A stretch of 64,000 nt of DNA from Nectonema munidae (GCA_030549495.1 JAUIRK010001040.1:744001-808000), one strand, 5' to 3'. Counted from the first letter of the stretch, positions 11,186-21,622 are shown. A program made the numbers and translations. Notes: generated from the letters alone by a model not told the origin.

Positions 11186-12769
11186 TTATTTTTCAAAGGT
11201 GATCTTTTCTTCATGTGAAGGTGCACCTTCCTTATTCCATATTTCAGAGTTAAAGTCTTCAGTAGTTCTTTCCATTTTTTTCCATCTTTGGCCTGTTTTT
11301 TCCTGATTTTGATAAAAACATTTTAAAGTTCCAATAGATTATATAGGTATTAATTTCTGATTCTCTCAAACTTGCCAAGAACACCCTATAACTTCTCTCA
11401 TCAAAGTTATATTCGTATACTATAACATTTATTCTTCTCAGCCTGTTATGCTGTATTTGTTTACTTTGCAATAAGACTTACTACCATAACGAAAATATTC
11501 ATCTGCGTCGATCAATGCTGCAAATTTCCCAGACGCATTTTGCAGCCCTCTCTCTCCTTTAGCAGGTGATATTGCACAAAATGTAGTCTTCGAAGTGAAA
11601 TTTCCATCCTTTTGTTTGCACAAATTATCCCTACGCTCGTAAGTATATATAGCAAGAGGCAGGAGACAGTTCTTCCTTGCTTCATTCATCACGGCTCCTG
11701 CTCTCTTCCTTTCCAGAATGCTCTCTTCAAAAGTAATATTACAATCCTTTTTTCATGCCAGATTTATTGTTCCATTTTCAAATATGTCATGAGCAAATTT
11801 AGACAAGCATTTAGCATCGTAGATCAAAATGAATTTTATTTTTTCATTTAAAAACATTGAGGGAATCGCATCTAAAAGAGGCTTTTAAAATTTTTCATTT
11901 TCCTTTGGTGAATAAATTTTATGCTATGTATGAAGTAAAAATAAGTTAACCTAGTATAGAACACATATCTCGATATACTGCTTATTTTCCTTCATTTTAA
12001 ATTTTATCATTTTATAGTTAATATGATTAACATTTTCACACTCTAATTTCAAAAAATGAGTCGAGAAATAAAATCAGTACGTTTGATTTATTTTAAATGT
12101 AGACAAATGTTTTTTGGAGACACTTGCTCAGACGTAAACCTCAAATTTAATTGGTACTTTTACACATTTCCAAATCCCAATTGCTAAGACTGAGTTGAGA
12201 AATGAATCAGTATGATCGACACTTTCAAACATTTTGACAAAAAAATAGTCCAGAAATTAAATAAGCATGTCCGATTTGGAATAATAAATACATTTTATTT
12301 AAAATTTGAATGAATATTTTCGTAAGCAATTTTATAATCAATCAAAATTTTGATTGACGTTTTCTACAATCTTGCAATGATTATTGAAAAAATATGCATG
12401 CATAAGTGTTACCAATATATATATATATACTTATAAAATTTCAAGAGCATATCTAATATAAACACTAGTTTATTAGCTATAGGCATTATAGTATAAAAAT
12501 TTTGTTCAAAAACAGTGTATATTTCATTTTGATTGACATGAGAAGGTCATTCAATTACCCTGAAAATAGTATCAAAAGATGCAGCTAGCGATTTTAGGGA
12601 AAGTGACGAAGTGTGAAGGAATATAATTCAGCCAATTTTGTACTGTAGACATTTTAGTTAAGGGGCTAATATGGACAGTCACTGATAGGGTTAAGTCTTT
12701 CTTAATGATTCTCATTTCCTTATCCATCTCTTGCCAAATGGTTTCTTTTTCTTCATCTCTTCCACAGCA
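11186..12769 (-). CDS. Multi-exon gene (3 exons seen), possible GT-A glycosyltransferase, two in-frame TGA codons
   Basis: Three minus-strand exons: 12769-12559 (donor GG|GTAATT), 11871-11482 (acceptor TTTTAG, donor GTA|GTAAGT) and 11292-11186 (acceptor AACAG, stop TAA overlapped by AATAAA). Phases agree: exon 1 leaves in phase 1, exon 2 enters and leaves in phase 1, exon 3 enters in phase 1. The roughly 235-residue product has several Cys and four N-glycosylation sequons (NGT, NIT, NFT, NAS), suggesting a lumenal or extracellular domain. IKFILIYDA, FENGTINLA followed by the TGA, and ALIDADEYF recall GT92/DUF23-type glycosyltransferases (a sheet ending in YD, then a DxD-like motif); this is a weak resemblance. 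Each of the first two exons has one in-frame TGA (12572-12574, 11753-11755) and no other stop. TGG also occurs, so TGA is not simply the Trp codon. Readings: recent pseudogene (TGG to TGA), sequence error, or selenoprotein; no SECIS was recognised. Upstream exons are missing and the first acceptor is weak. Confidence 0.6.
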
Positions 12770-12867
12770 CTTTTAAAATTTTACAGCTGGATGCCTTTTT
12801 TAACGCAAAAATGTTTATTGACGATTTGTTACCTTTGTTATGGGCAACAGAAAATTATGCATTTGTT

Positions 12868-13015
12868 ATGGGGCTAGAGTAAGGTTATATTGAGTTTCGA
12901 TAACTCAAGGTCTTGGGTTCGATCCCGCATCAAGCCTACTTTCCTCATATTGCGATATAAGCGGCGCAATTGTGCCTTCTCAACGAAAACACCCACGGTA
13001 CCTTTACCTTTAGTC
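12868..13015 (+). mobile_element. tRNA-derived SINE
   Basis: Contains a B box GGTTCGATCCC (12916-12926) preceded by GTTTCGATAACTCAAGG, and downstream GCGGCGCAATTGTGCCTTCT and a CTTTACCTTTA tail. Shared with the copies at 7305/9776, 19366 and 61318. It lies just upstream of the minus-strand gene's first recognised exon. Confidence 0.75.
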
Positions 13016-13366
13016 TTTACTTTGAAAAGTTGTCGACAAGGCACTGTTTATTTATAATAAGTCCTCGCTCTATGGCTTATATAAGCGAAGCCAAAAAACT
13101 TCTCACACTACGGTCATAGGGCATATGTTGGCTTTTTATGAAGATAACTCTCCTACCAATCTATCTCACTAAAATCGTGATTGTATTAACCGCTGATTGG
13201 CCAAAACTGCTTATTAAGTATTTTCAACTCACCACCTTATATGATGGCTTTTCCTCTGTGCGCAACCCAAGGACCCGTGCAGGAGCTTTGACTCAAGTGA
13301 TTTGTGAAATCAAGGTTATAAGTCTATCATTCCCAATATAGCAAAACATGAGAAATTATATACATA
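13016..13366. promoter_or_regulatory. Possible core promoter with palindromic TATA motif
   Basis: GCTTATATAAGC at 13075-13086 is a perfect palindromic TATA-like motif in otherwise geneless DNA between the SINE and the palindromic repeat block. It could serve the minus-strand gene at 12769 or be chance. A plus-strand frame (13138-13341) has no recognised product. Confidence 0.15.
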
Positions 13367-13740
13367 CTAGCCGGTCCCGTGGTGAAACACTCACAATACA
13401 GATATATGAACTCATCACACATATAAAAATACACACAACACATATAAATAATTTCAACCAATCAAAATGCTTCAAGCACATACACACATACAAACTCATC
13501 ACACCATATAAAAATACACACAAAACATATATAAATAATTTCAACCAATCAAAATGCTTCCAGCGACACACACACACACAGACACACAGACGCTAGCTTC
13601 AAACCCCTTCACTTATGGTTAAAGCCACGCAAAATATTTAACCTACTTACTTTGTGGGGAAACCGTTTAGCAGAAGCTTGGATCTGACCCATTTACATGT
13701 ATTATGTATTATAATATAGATTATCATAAATATATATATA

Positions 13741-13880
13741 CTAGCCGGTCCCGTGGTCGTTTCTCGCTTCGCTCGAAACAGTGTTTCTCGCTGCGCTCGA
13801 AACATAGGATTCTGGGTAGTGTGTATATTGAGTTGCTAATTCAAATTCGCTTCGTTCAAAACGACCACGGAACCGGCTAG
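13741..13880. mobile_element. Palindromic CTAG element, copy 1
   Basis: Starts CTAGCCGGTCCCGTGG and ends with the complement CCGGCTAG. Internally it carries two copies of a motif around CGCTTCGCTCGAAACA. Termini carry one mismatch (GGAACCGGCTAG). Confidence 0.85.
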
Positions 13881-14286
13881 TTTTTTTTTTGTTTAGACTA
13901 CGCTCGAAAGATAGGATTCTGGGTAATGTGTATTTTGAGTTGCTAATAGTGTTATATGGTATGGTGGTCACTTTTTAGAATAATTGTATCTTTTCTGTGT
14001 ATTTTTCTATTACACCATATGAAAAAAAGATATTTCAACCAATCAGAATGCTTCAAGCAACCCTCACACTACAGATATATGAACTCATCACACATATAAA
14101 AATACATACAAAACATATAATAATTTAAACCAATCAAAATGCTTCAAACACATACACACATATAAACTCATCACACCATATAAAAAAACACACAAAACAT
14201 ATATATAAATAATTTCAACCAATCAGAATGCTTCCAGCGACAGACACACACACAGACGCTAGCTTATTATCATAAATATATATATA

Positions 14287-14422
14287 CTAGCCGGTCCCGT
14301 GGTCGTTTCTCGCTTCGCTCGAAACAGTGTTTCTCGCTGCGCTCGAAACATAGGATTCTGGGTAGTGTGTATATTGAGTTGCTAATTCAAATTCGCTTCG
14401 TCAAACGACCACGGGACCGTAG
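14287..14422. mobile_element. Palindromic CTAG element, copy 2
   Basis: As copy 1, with small deletions in the right terminus (ends GGGACCGTAG). Confidence 0.8.
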
Positions 14423-15022
14423 TTTTTATTGTTTAGGCTCGCTCAAACCCGACTATTTTTTTAAAAAATAGGATTCTTGGTAGTTGAATTTGATTGATTT
14501 TAATAAAAAATATCATATTATTAATTTTTTTTTATTTTTTTAAAAATTGGGGAATTTATTGTAGTCAAAAAGACAGGGGGTCTAGTGCATTGGTAAAATT
14601 TTTTTGAATGGGTTAGAGGTATATGTTGATTCTTTAGAAATGTTGTTGGTATGTTTGGAATTAGATGAGTTTATTCAAGTTTTTTTGTTGTATTAGAATC
14701 ATTGTGGGGCGATATGTTATTAGAAAATTGTAATAATGAATAGAAAAATTGTTTGTGGTATAATATAAAAAAAATTGAACCATTAAGATTGCTTGAAATT
14801 CATTAATGATATATGAATATAAATTAAATATACAGTGGAAAACATATAATAATTTAAACCAATCAGAATGCTTCAAACACATACACACATATAAACTCAT
14901 CACACCATATAAAAATACACACAAAACATACGCAAAACATATATAAATAATTTCAACCAATCAGAATGCTTCCAGCGACAGACACACACACAGACGCTAG
15001 CTTATTATCATATATATATATA

Positions 15023-15162
15023 CTAGCCGGTCCCGTGGTCGTTTCTCGCTTCGCTCGAAACAGTGTTTCTCGCTGCGCTCGAAACATAGGATTCTGGGTA
15101 GTGTGTATATTGAGTTGCTAATTCAAATTCGCTTCGCTCAAAACGACGACGGGACCGGCTAG
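15023..15162. mobile_element. Palindromic CTAG element, copy 3
   Basis: Full length with near-perfect terminal inverted repeats. Confidence 0.85.
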
Positions 15163-15589
15163 TTTTTTATTCTTTAGGCTGCTCTCGAAACATAGAATTC
15201 TTGTAGTGTGTATTTTGAGTTGCTAATAGTGTTATATGGTATGGTGATCAGTTTATTGTCCCGTGGTCGTATATGGTGAAATATGGTTTAGTGTTGAGTA
15301 ATTTGTTTTTAAATACACACAAAACATATAAATAATTTCAACCAATCAGAATGCTTCAAGCGACACTCACAATACAGATATATGAACTCATCACACATAT
15401 AAAAACACACACACAAAACATATAATAATTTCAACCAATCAGAATGCTTCAAGCGACATTCACACTACAGATATATGAACTCATCACACCATATAAAAAT
15501 ACACACAAAACATATATAAATAATTTCAACCAATGAGAATGCTTCCAGCGACAGACACACACACAGACGCTAGCTTATTATAATATAGA

Positions 15590-15729
15590 CTAGCCGGTCC
15601 CGTGGTCGTTTCTCGCTTCGCTCGAAACAGTGTTTCTCGCTACGCTCGAAACATAGGATTCTGGGTAGTGTGTATATTGAGTTGCTAATTCAAATTCTCT
15701 TCGCTCGAAACGACCACGGGACCGGCTAG
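15590..15729. mobile_element. Palindromic CTAG element, copy 4
   Basis: Full length; right terminus ACGACCACGGGACCGGCTAG is the exact complement of the left. Confidence 0.85.
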
Positions 15730-16377
15730 TTTTTTTTCTTTAGGCTGCTCTCGAAACATAGGATTCTGGGTAGTGTGTATTTTGAGTTGCTAATAGTGTT
15801 ATATGGTATGGTGATCAGTTTTTAGAATAATTGTACTTTTTCTGTGTATTTTTCTATTACACCATATAAAATACATACAAAAGGTATTTCAACCAATCAG
15901 AATGCTTCAAACACATATATACACAAAACATATATAAATAATTTCAACCAATCATAATGCTTCAAACACATACACACATATAAACTCATCACACCATATA
16001 AAAATACACACAAAACATATAATAAATTCAACCAATCAGAATGCTTCCAGCGACACACAGACACACACACACACACACGCTAGCTTATTATAATATAGAT
16101 ATTTCTAGCCATATGTAGAAGCCTGCAAAAAGCCAGCAGTACCTTATGGTGGATTTTTGCGGGTTGGCTGAAATTATACTGGTTTATCGCTGCTGCTGCA
16201 AAAGTGTAACAAAATTCTACACTTTTCCCTGAGAGTACTTGCTTTTATGGAAATACTCTCTCAGTTTAAACAAAGCCTTGTTTTGAACTGATAGATTATA
16301 CTCATATAAAGATATATAATCTAGGGGCTAACAACAACAATATATTGAATGATTGAACATTGATATTTCCTATACTA

Positions 16378-16575
16378 ATCTCAGGAACCGATCTAATGTT
16401 TTGAAGATAAACCGTATCTTTTGTACTTGTCAGCAATTCATCATATAGTCATATTTTCTCCTTGACACTACCTTCATGCTTTCATAAAAGTTTAAGCAAA
16501 TACAATAGCAAAGACTACAATAATAGCTCACCAGTTTCCTCAGTTTAAATCTCACTGACTACACTAGAGTATGAA
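16378..16575. repeat. 198-bp direct repeat, copy A (partner 20008-20205)
   Basis: From CTCAGGAACCGATC through CACTGACTACACTAGAG, this segment recurs 3.6 kb downstream in the same orientation with only a few differences. Type unknown. Confidence 0.8.
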
Positions 16576-17392
16576 GTTAATTTTATAGTCACTAAGTTAC
16601 TATGAAACAATTGAAATAAAATTAATGAATAGAACAAACAATTCATCTAAATAATTTATTATAATTTTCGTCAGTTGGATAAATTTTAAAAAAGCTCTAA
16701 GTTTTTTTTTAAGTTTTTTCAAAACACCCATTACCCCAAAAATATTGAAGCATTTCCCCACTGGGGTAATTTACCCCTAGGTTGGAAAACACTCCCCTAC
16801 GCAATAAATCTGAACATGTCTCTCTACACGTGTGCCACACACACTTTTTTAAACGCTAATGTATGATATAGTTTTAAATGTAAATTGAATTTTTCTTTCG
16901 GAACTTTATGCACATTATGGATTATGTTTAGAGAAGCAGAGCAGTAATTTTACTGGTTTATGGACAATAAAATTCCTTTCTTCATCATGGTACGCTAAGT
17001 TTTCCAGTATTTCTTTGTGGACTTCAATTTGCATACTTTATGGGGGAAGGGGGATTAGTGTAAGGTCAATGTAACATAAACAATTATCGCACTAAAAATT
17101 AGTGTGAAACTTTTATCAAATAAATCTTTTATACTCATTCCAACATTTTATCATACTTTTTGACAACAATTTGTAATGAAAGAACACCAGAACTTTAACA
17201 GTATCTTGCGTCATTCTGCTTCCTTTCGGAACTAAATATTATTTACCCTCAATAAAAATTTTAAGCATAAAATTTCAACCAAAAATTTTTATGTAACATG
17301 TAGCTTAAGATAAAACTTAGTTGTGAAAATCTGAAAGTTTTAGACTTGTTGATAAATCATTTTTATTAAAACTTATAGAGCCCTTACTCATT
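16576..17392. other. No gene; hAT-like terminus near 16780
   Basis: AT-rich. The stretch ending CCCCTAGGTTGGAAAACACT (about 16772-16791) resembles a hAT-type right end on the minus strand (AGTGTTTTCCAACC). No partner end located. Confidence 0.3.
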
Positions 17393-17593
17393 TCAAAGAA
17401 TCGGAATGCGTGATAAAATTTTCTTATAAGATTCTGCTACATGAAAAAACCACGATTCCATATTGTGATCTGGATTAATAGGCGCATCACTAGTAATTAA
17501 CAGGCCATGAAAATACCATGAAAGTTTTTCGATTTTTGCTTCTGTTGGTAAATTTGTGGAACAAAGAAACTTTATGCAACAAGACTTGCTCAT
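17393..17593 (-). CDS. Hypothetical 66-residue protein or terminal exon
   Basis: Minus-strand frame from ATG at 17593 (MSKSCCIKFLCSTNL) to a stop at 17393. Residue usage (three His, two Trp, balanced charge) is protein-like, with EKLSWYFHGLLITSDAPI and HVAESYKKILSRIPIL. AATAAA follows about 30 bases after the stop, as expected for a last exon. The frame stays open for about 15 codons upstream of the ATG but no good acceptor is seen. No family recognised. The plus-strand exon starting 17716 lies 120 bp away in the opposite direction. Confidence 0.3.
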   Translation of the reverse strand: MSKSCCIKFLCSTNLPTEAKIEKLSWYFHGLLITSDAPINPDHNMESWFFHVAESYKKILSRIPIL

Positions 17594-17715
17594 ATTAGTA
17601 TCCAAATCGACAAGAATAAAGTAAGAATGATATTAAATCAGCAGGGCAATCTTTTTTCATTTATCTACGAATTGAAAAATATTCAACCTTAATAAAGTTT
17701 TATGAATCATTATAG

Positions 17716-17886
17716 GCTTTAAAAAATGGGAACGACTTCCAATATCAAATATTTGATCCAGAATTTGGATACAAGGCGAATATAACTTTTGGATGTAATA
17801 GTACACTGCTTTTCAAAGAAATTTTTGAGACTACAAAAGGAGATGTGGAAAATTATTTCTATGCAAAATGTAAAAAAAAATCGTAA
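17716..17886 (+). CDS. Terminal exon of an unknown gene
   Basis: Begins after an acceptor (ATTATAG, 17709-17715) and reads in phase 0 for 56 residues to TAA at 17884-17886. The stop overlaps the polyadenylation signal AATAAA. The product starts ALKNGNDFQYQIFDPEFGYK and contains ANITFGCNSTLLFKEIF, with two N-glycosylation sequons (NIT, NST) and two Cys, suggesting a secreted or membrane protein. Upstream exons were not found. A possible donor AATAAA|GTAAGA near 17620 lies about 95 bp upstream, but its frame is short. No family recognised. Confidence 0.45.
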   Translation, partial: ALKNGNDFQYQIFDPEFGYKANITFGCNSTLLFKEIFETTKGDVENYFYAKCKKKS

Positions 17887-18326
17887 TAAATATTTTTAAC
17901 TTGTTTTTAGAAGATGAAACACACTAAATATTTTTTATCTCTTCATTCACCATATATTTTAATAGCCTTTTATTGGACATATAGCTTCACTTGCCTTTAT
18001 TCCCTGTGTATTATTTGAGGGAGGCAGTTATCACTAACATATGGGTGTTTGCATGCGTTATGTTATGTAATAAGCATACCTTTTTTGCATCAAATTCGAT
18101 TTAAAAATACGCACAAAAAATGAATAGCAAAGTTCGGCGCAATTTCACCTCCTGTTTTTTGTACCGAAACTTGGAGGTGTGAGTAAATTTATCGAATTCA
18201 TGTTCATTACTTGAATGATAACATATAACATGGATACGGTTGTGTCATTCGATCGTGTAAACAGAATTAACAGATCTTGTAATTTTTGAGTGGTTTTGCA
18301 TCATAAAAAAATTGATAAAAAAGAAA

Positions 18327-18447
18327 ATGGCTGAAAGCGTTGTATATTTGCTTGTCACTCAAGTAAAGATTGAAGGGAGTTTTGCTGCTCGCAAATACGC
18401 TCAACTGGTGGATGATAGCTGGAAACTAAAGGACGGCATCGTTGTAG
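18327..18447 (+). CDS. First coding exon of an unknown gene
   Basis: ATG at 18327 in good context (AAAGAAAATGG) opens a clean 40-codon frame starting MAESVVYLLVTQVKIEGSFA, continuing KYAQLVDDSWKLKDGIVV, and ending at a donor GTAG|GTATGG (intron starts 18448), phase 1. Codon choice is visibly richer in GC than the flanks. The next exon must enter in phase 1 and was not found; a candidate acceptor at 18500 leads to a frame that stops after 16 codons. The preceding gene's last exon ends 440 bp upstream on the same strand. No homologue recognised. Confidence 0.5.
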
Positions 18448-19365
18448 GTATGGGGGGAGAATGAGTGCGTTTGTTTGTACGAGTTTATTTATCTTTTAGC
18501 AGCGGAGGAAAATGTTCACAGGAATAAAAATAACATATGGATGTAAAGAAATAAAAAACATACCAAAAGAGTTTATTTATTCTTTCCTATGTTTATCATA
18601 ATATGTGTCTATGCGATTCGATTCTGAATATTTTAGGTGTTTTAAAAACACAACTAGACAAAACATGTCAATTTGACATTTTTTTTTAATTTTACCTTTT
18701 TCCCAGAGTTAACAAACTTCTTTGCAAAGATGACTCTCCTAAACTTGCGTCCATATTTTTATGAACATTTACTAAGAAAATTTATAAGTTTTTTTTAAAA
18801 TTAGATTTTCAATATTTTTTGTTAAAATCAATTTAGAATAAAAAAACAATTCATTAAAAAATTCCATAAAAGTTAAATGGTCAACTAAAAATCCATGATG
18901 ATAAAAAAAATTTTAAGTGTAAAAAGGATATAAAAACATATGGAAACAAATTTATTAACATAGGAGAGAAAAAAATGTTACAATTCAAATTTATGGAGAT
19001 TTAGTTGATGATGACCGATTGAATGGGCATTCCATTCTTCGGTGTTACTTTTCAGCAAAACACGCATAAATACACCCCTAAATATACACAAATAACAACT
19101 AAAAATAAAATAATTTTAGAACTCTAAATTTTACTTATACTTTAATTAATTAATTAATTAAGTTGTTTTGTGACGTTCGCACCCATCCTTTCGGATATCG
19201 TGGCCCGCCCGGAATGCTGAGTCCAAGTCTAACTGGACTTTCCATCCCACTAAACACCAATCGGCCCTTGTTACAAAAGAATAGCTCTATTATATATAGT
19301 ATTTTAAAAGAATTTATGTGACAATATATAAATACAACTGAGAGAACGATACAATCCTAACGCGA
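18448..19365. other. Probable intron; GC-rich patch at 19160-19262
   Basis: Mostly AT-rich. 19160-19262 is strikingly GC-rich, with GGCCCGCCCGG and a stem-loop AGTCCA-loop-TGGACT near 19222. It could be a SINE head or another dispersed repeat. No RNA family recognised. Confidence 0.3.
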
Positions 19366-19455
19366 ACGCTCCCAATTTGGGAAACAAACTTATTGTCTAC
19401 CTTGAGTTATCAAAACCCAGTATCTAACTAACCTAACTTACGCCTCGCATCTCTT
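19366..19455 (-). mobile_element. SINE relic (minus strand)
   Basis: On the minus strand GTTAGATACTGGGTTTTGAT and AACTCAAGGT match the head of the SINE family seen at 12868 and 61318. The B box is lost. Confidence 0.5.
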
Positions 19456-19459
19456 TATA

Positions 19460-19990
19460 GTTGCCAGTCTTGATATAAGTTGGATATTGTTTATTTTTGA
19501 AAGTGAATAGATGAGCTTTCTATGGTTTGAGAGAGTTTGTTTTGGAAAGATTGTCGAAAAAATCACTTTCGTAGATGACGTTATGAGATGAAAATAAAAG
19601 ATTAATATAATTTTGGGAGTCAGTAAAGAAAAGGAGGAATTGAGGTAGGTAATGAAGGTTGTTGTGAATGGCATGTAAGGCTAAGTTGAGACTTTCAAGT
19701 TTGCATCGATAAATAGAAAGATCTAGGTTGCAGTATGTTGATGGATGGTTGAGGAACCGTGACAGATGACGGAAGGGCAAAATTTAGTTGTGATGGATTA
19801 CGAGCTATTACTAAAGATGCAAAGTGTGGTTGTTTGGCAGTAGGAAAGAATAGCTTTTATGAGATTTTTGTAGCAATCATTGATTCTGAAAGTGATCTTG
19901 GATACTTGATTCTAAATATTCAGGGTGTAGTGTAGGAATAAATAATTAAGTACTTTAGTAGATTTTTTAGAAAGGGAAGATTAGGGTGTA
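19460..19990 (-). mobile_element. LINE remnant, RNase H domain region
   Basis: Minus-strand frames contain SLNLALHAIHNN followed by LLFFTDSQNYINLL. This matches the RNase H core of I/Jockey-type LINE proteins (helix of the 'E..A...AL' type, then FTDSQ). A near-identical motif (FFTDSQNLINDL) is in the LINE at 28050-29700. The piece is short and fragmented. Confidence 0.55.
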
Positions 19991-20007
19991 TCTCAGGAAC
20001 TACCAAT

Positions 20008-20205
20008 CTCAGGAACCGATCCAATGTTTTGAAGATAAACCGTATATTTTGTAGTTGTCAGCAATTCATCACATCGTCATATTTCCTCCTTGACACTACC
20101 TTCATGCTTTCATAAAAGTTTAAGCAAATACAATAGCAAAGACTACAATAATAGCTCACCAGTTTCCCCAGTTTAAATCTCACTGACTACACTAGAGGAT
20201 GAAGT
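20008..20205. repeat. 198-bp direct repeat, copy B (partner 16378-16575)
   Basis: Nearly identical to copy A and in the same orientation. It lies beside the LINE remnant, so it may be part of a dispersed element rather than a local duplication. Confidence 0.8.
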
Positions 20206-20980
20206 TTAATTTAATTAAATTGTTAAAATAAAAAAACTAAAAAAGAACCCCCACTTTCTTTCTCTTCTTTTTATTGATTAATTTTTTTACTTATTCTAAG
20301 AATCTATTTATTAATTTGGAAAAATAGGCAATTAACGAAATATATTGGAATATTCTTTCAATCATTTATGGAAGTTTTCAATGTTACCTTATGTGCGTAA
20401 CCTAATTGATTCTCTTAAAAATTGTTGTCAGTTCAAAAATAAGTGGTGCTATTGAATTTATTATAAATCATAGTACAATGAATGAAAAAAATGCCATTGT
20501 TAGAATTTTGCAAAAGTCGATCGCCAGAAAGACAGGATGCATATCAACACTTCTACAAGTTTTTTCGTATATAACGTTGAAACTTTATAAATGATAGGTT
20601 ATAAATGTCATATTGTAAGTCGTTGTGACTGAGATGTCAGTAATCGCAGTACACATTATCGAATTTTTTAATTTATCAATACATTTCTCATCTTTTTTCT
20701 ATTACATTATTGTGTCTTAATGGAAATTTTTTTCCACCCGCAATGATTTCAACTTCTTTATTGAGTCTTGTTCCAAGTATTTTGTATGTAAAAGATCCTA
20801 ATCTAGGAAAGGGTATCACAAAATACAAGATTTGCCTTGTATAGAATTATTTTCCATAAAATTAAAACGCTAGAAATATCTATAAAAATGAGGGCAATCA
20901 TCTTTTGATTGAATTTTAAATCATTTTTCGTTCCCCATACTTTTATAAAATCCAAATATCTTTTGTCTTTTTCTTCATTT
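20206..20980. other. No recognised gene
   Basis: AT-rich. A plus-strand frame at 20406-20594 (62 codons) has no recognised product. The left end of the MULE-type element may lie here but was not identified. Confidence 0.3.
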
Positions 20981-21024
20981 AGTAATGTTTTCCATTGAAT
21001 ATAATTTATTCGATGCCTATCAGC

Positions 21025-21622
21025 CCCACCAACAAGGCTATAATATAATCACCTAGTCCATGTGAAGCGGATTTAATTTGATCTTCTTGATACAGTGTCT
21101 GATCATATAGTTTCCGCGTTACCTGGTATAATTCACTTGGTTTCCAATCAACTAACGATTTTATTACGTGATTTATCGACTCTGATTGCTTATTTTTCTA
21201 GTTTATTGGTATAAGTGGATTATTGAAACGAGGCTCAACAACATGTTTTTTCATTATTGGAAGGTACTTATCTAAAAAATGAAGACTTGTATTTGTTTTA
21301 ATTCGTTAACTAGTTTCTCTGCTTTCTTGTTGAATTCAACCATAGAACTAGATGATGTTAAGCCATCGGTACTAAATTTTTTTTTAATAAAATACATGTT
21401 TTCCTTTTCTTTCAACCTTAGATTCTGTTTTAAGTCTCTCTTTATATTGTCCTGAAGATGTCTCGTGCAAAACAATAAGCTTGCGTTGGGAAAATGTGAT
21501 TTTATCGAACTGACAATCGCAGGCTCTTGATCTGAGCCTATATGAAGTTGTTCCTGTGTATATATATTCTTTAAGTTGTGGTTTAGTATTGATGAAACAT
21601 ACGAGAAAAAAATAGAAAGGGT
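21025..21622 (-). pseudogene. MULE transposase, C-terminal two thirds
   Basis: TLSIFFSYVSSILNHNL, then HIGSDQEPAIVSSIKSHFPN and LLFCTRHLQDNIKRDL, follow the MULE core pattern: a 'GSDxExAL' catalytic-Asp segment and a 'CxxHxxxNI' segment. Below 21272 a second frame reads KYLPIMKKHVVEPRF, SINHVIKSLVDWKPSELY and ASHGLGDYIIALL, as in the family's C-terminal half. There is a frame change near 21272 and a premature stop in the KNKQSESINH region. The N-terminal continuation of the core is at 25914-25960, across the inserted element. Confidence 0.7.

Larger units (their letters stand above)
13367..16096. repeat. Array of palindromic CTAG repeats alternating with CCAAT-box spacers
   Basis: About five tandem composite units. 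Each has (i) a palindrome of about 140 bp bounded by CTAGCCGGTCCCGTGG and its complement, (ii) a block with TAGTGTTATATGGTATGG and TATTACACCATAT, (iii) one to three copies of AACCAATCAGAATGCTTC separated by CACACATATAAA tracts, and (iv) a CA-rich end finishing in GACGCTAGCTTATTA. The next palindrome then starts. Palindromes lie at 13741-13880, 14287-14422, 15023-15162 and 15590-15729, with a half copy at 13367. No coding capacity. The same family forms the block at 56795-57947. It may be a non-autonomous DNA element that amplified in tandem. Confidence 0.85.

Noticed and set aside
13138-13341. Plus-strand 67-codon frame as a gene
   Set aside because: No family, no splice support and no composition shift; lies between a SINE and the palindromic array.
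13356-13577. Minus-strand frame of 73 codons rich in Cys, Trp and Tyr
   Set aside because: It is a translation of the CCAAT-spacer repeats, as are similar frames at 14661-14960 and 57299-57535; the peptide repeats because the DNA does.
16378-20205. Terminal repeats of a retrotransposon with long terminal repeats
   Set aside because: The direct repeats lack the expected end dinucleotides, and nothing between them resembles gag or pol; gene-like exons lie between instead.
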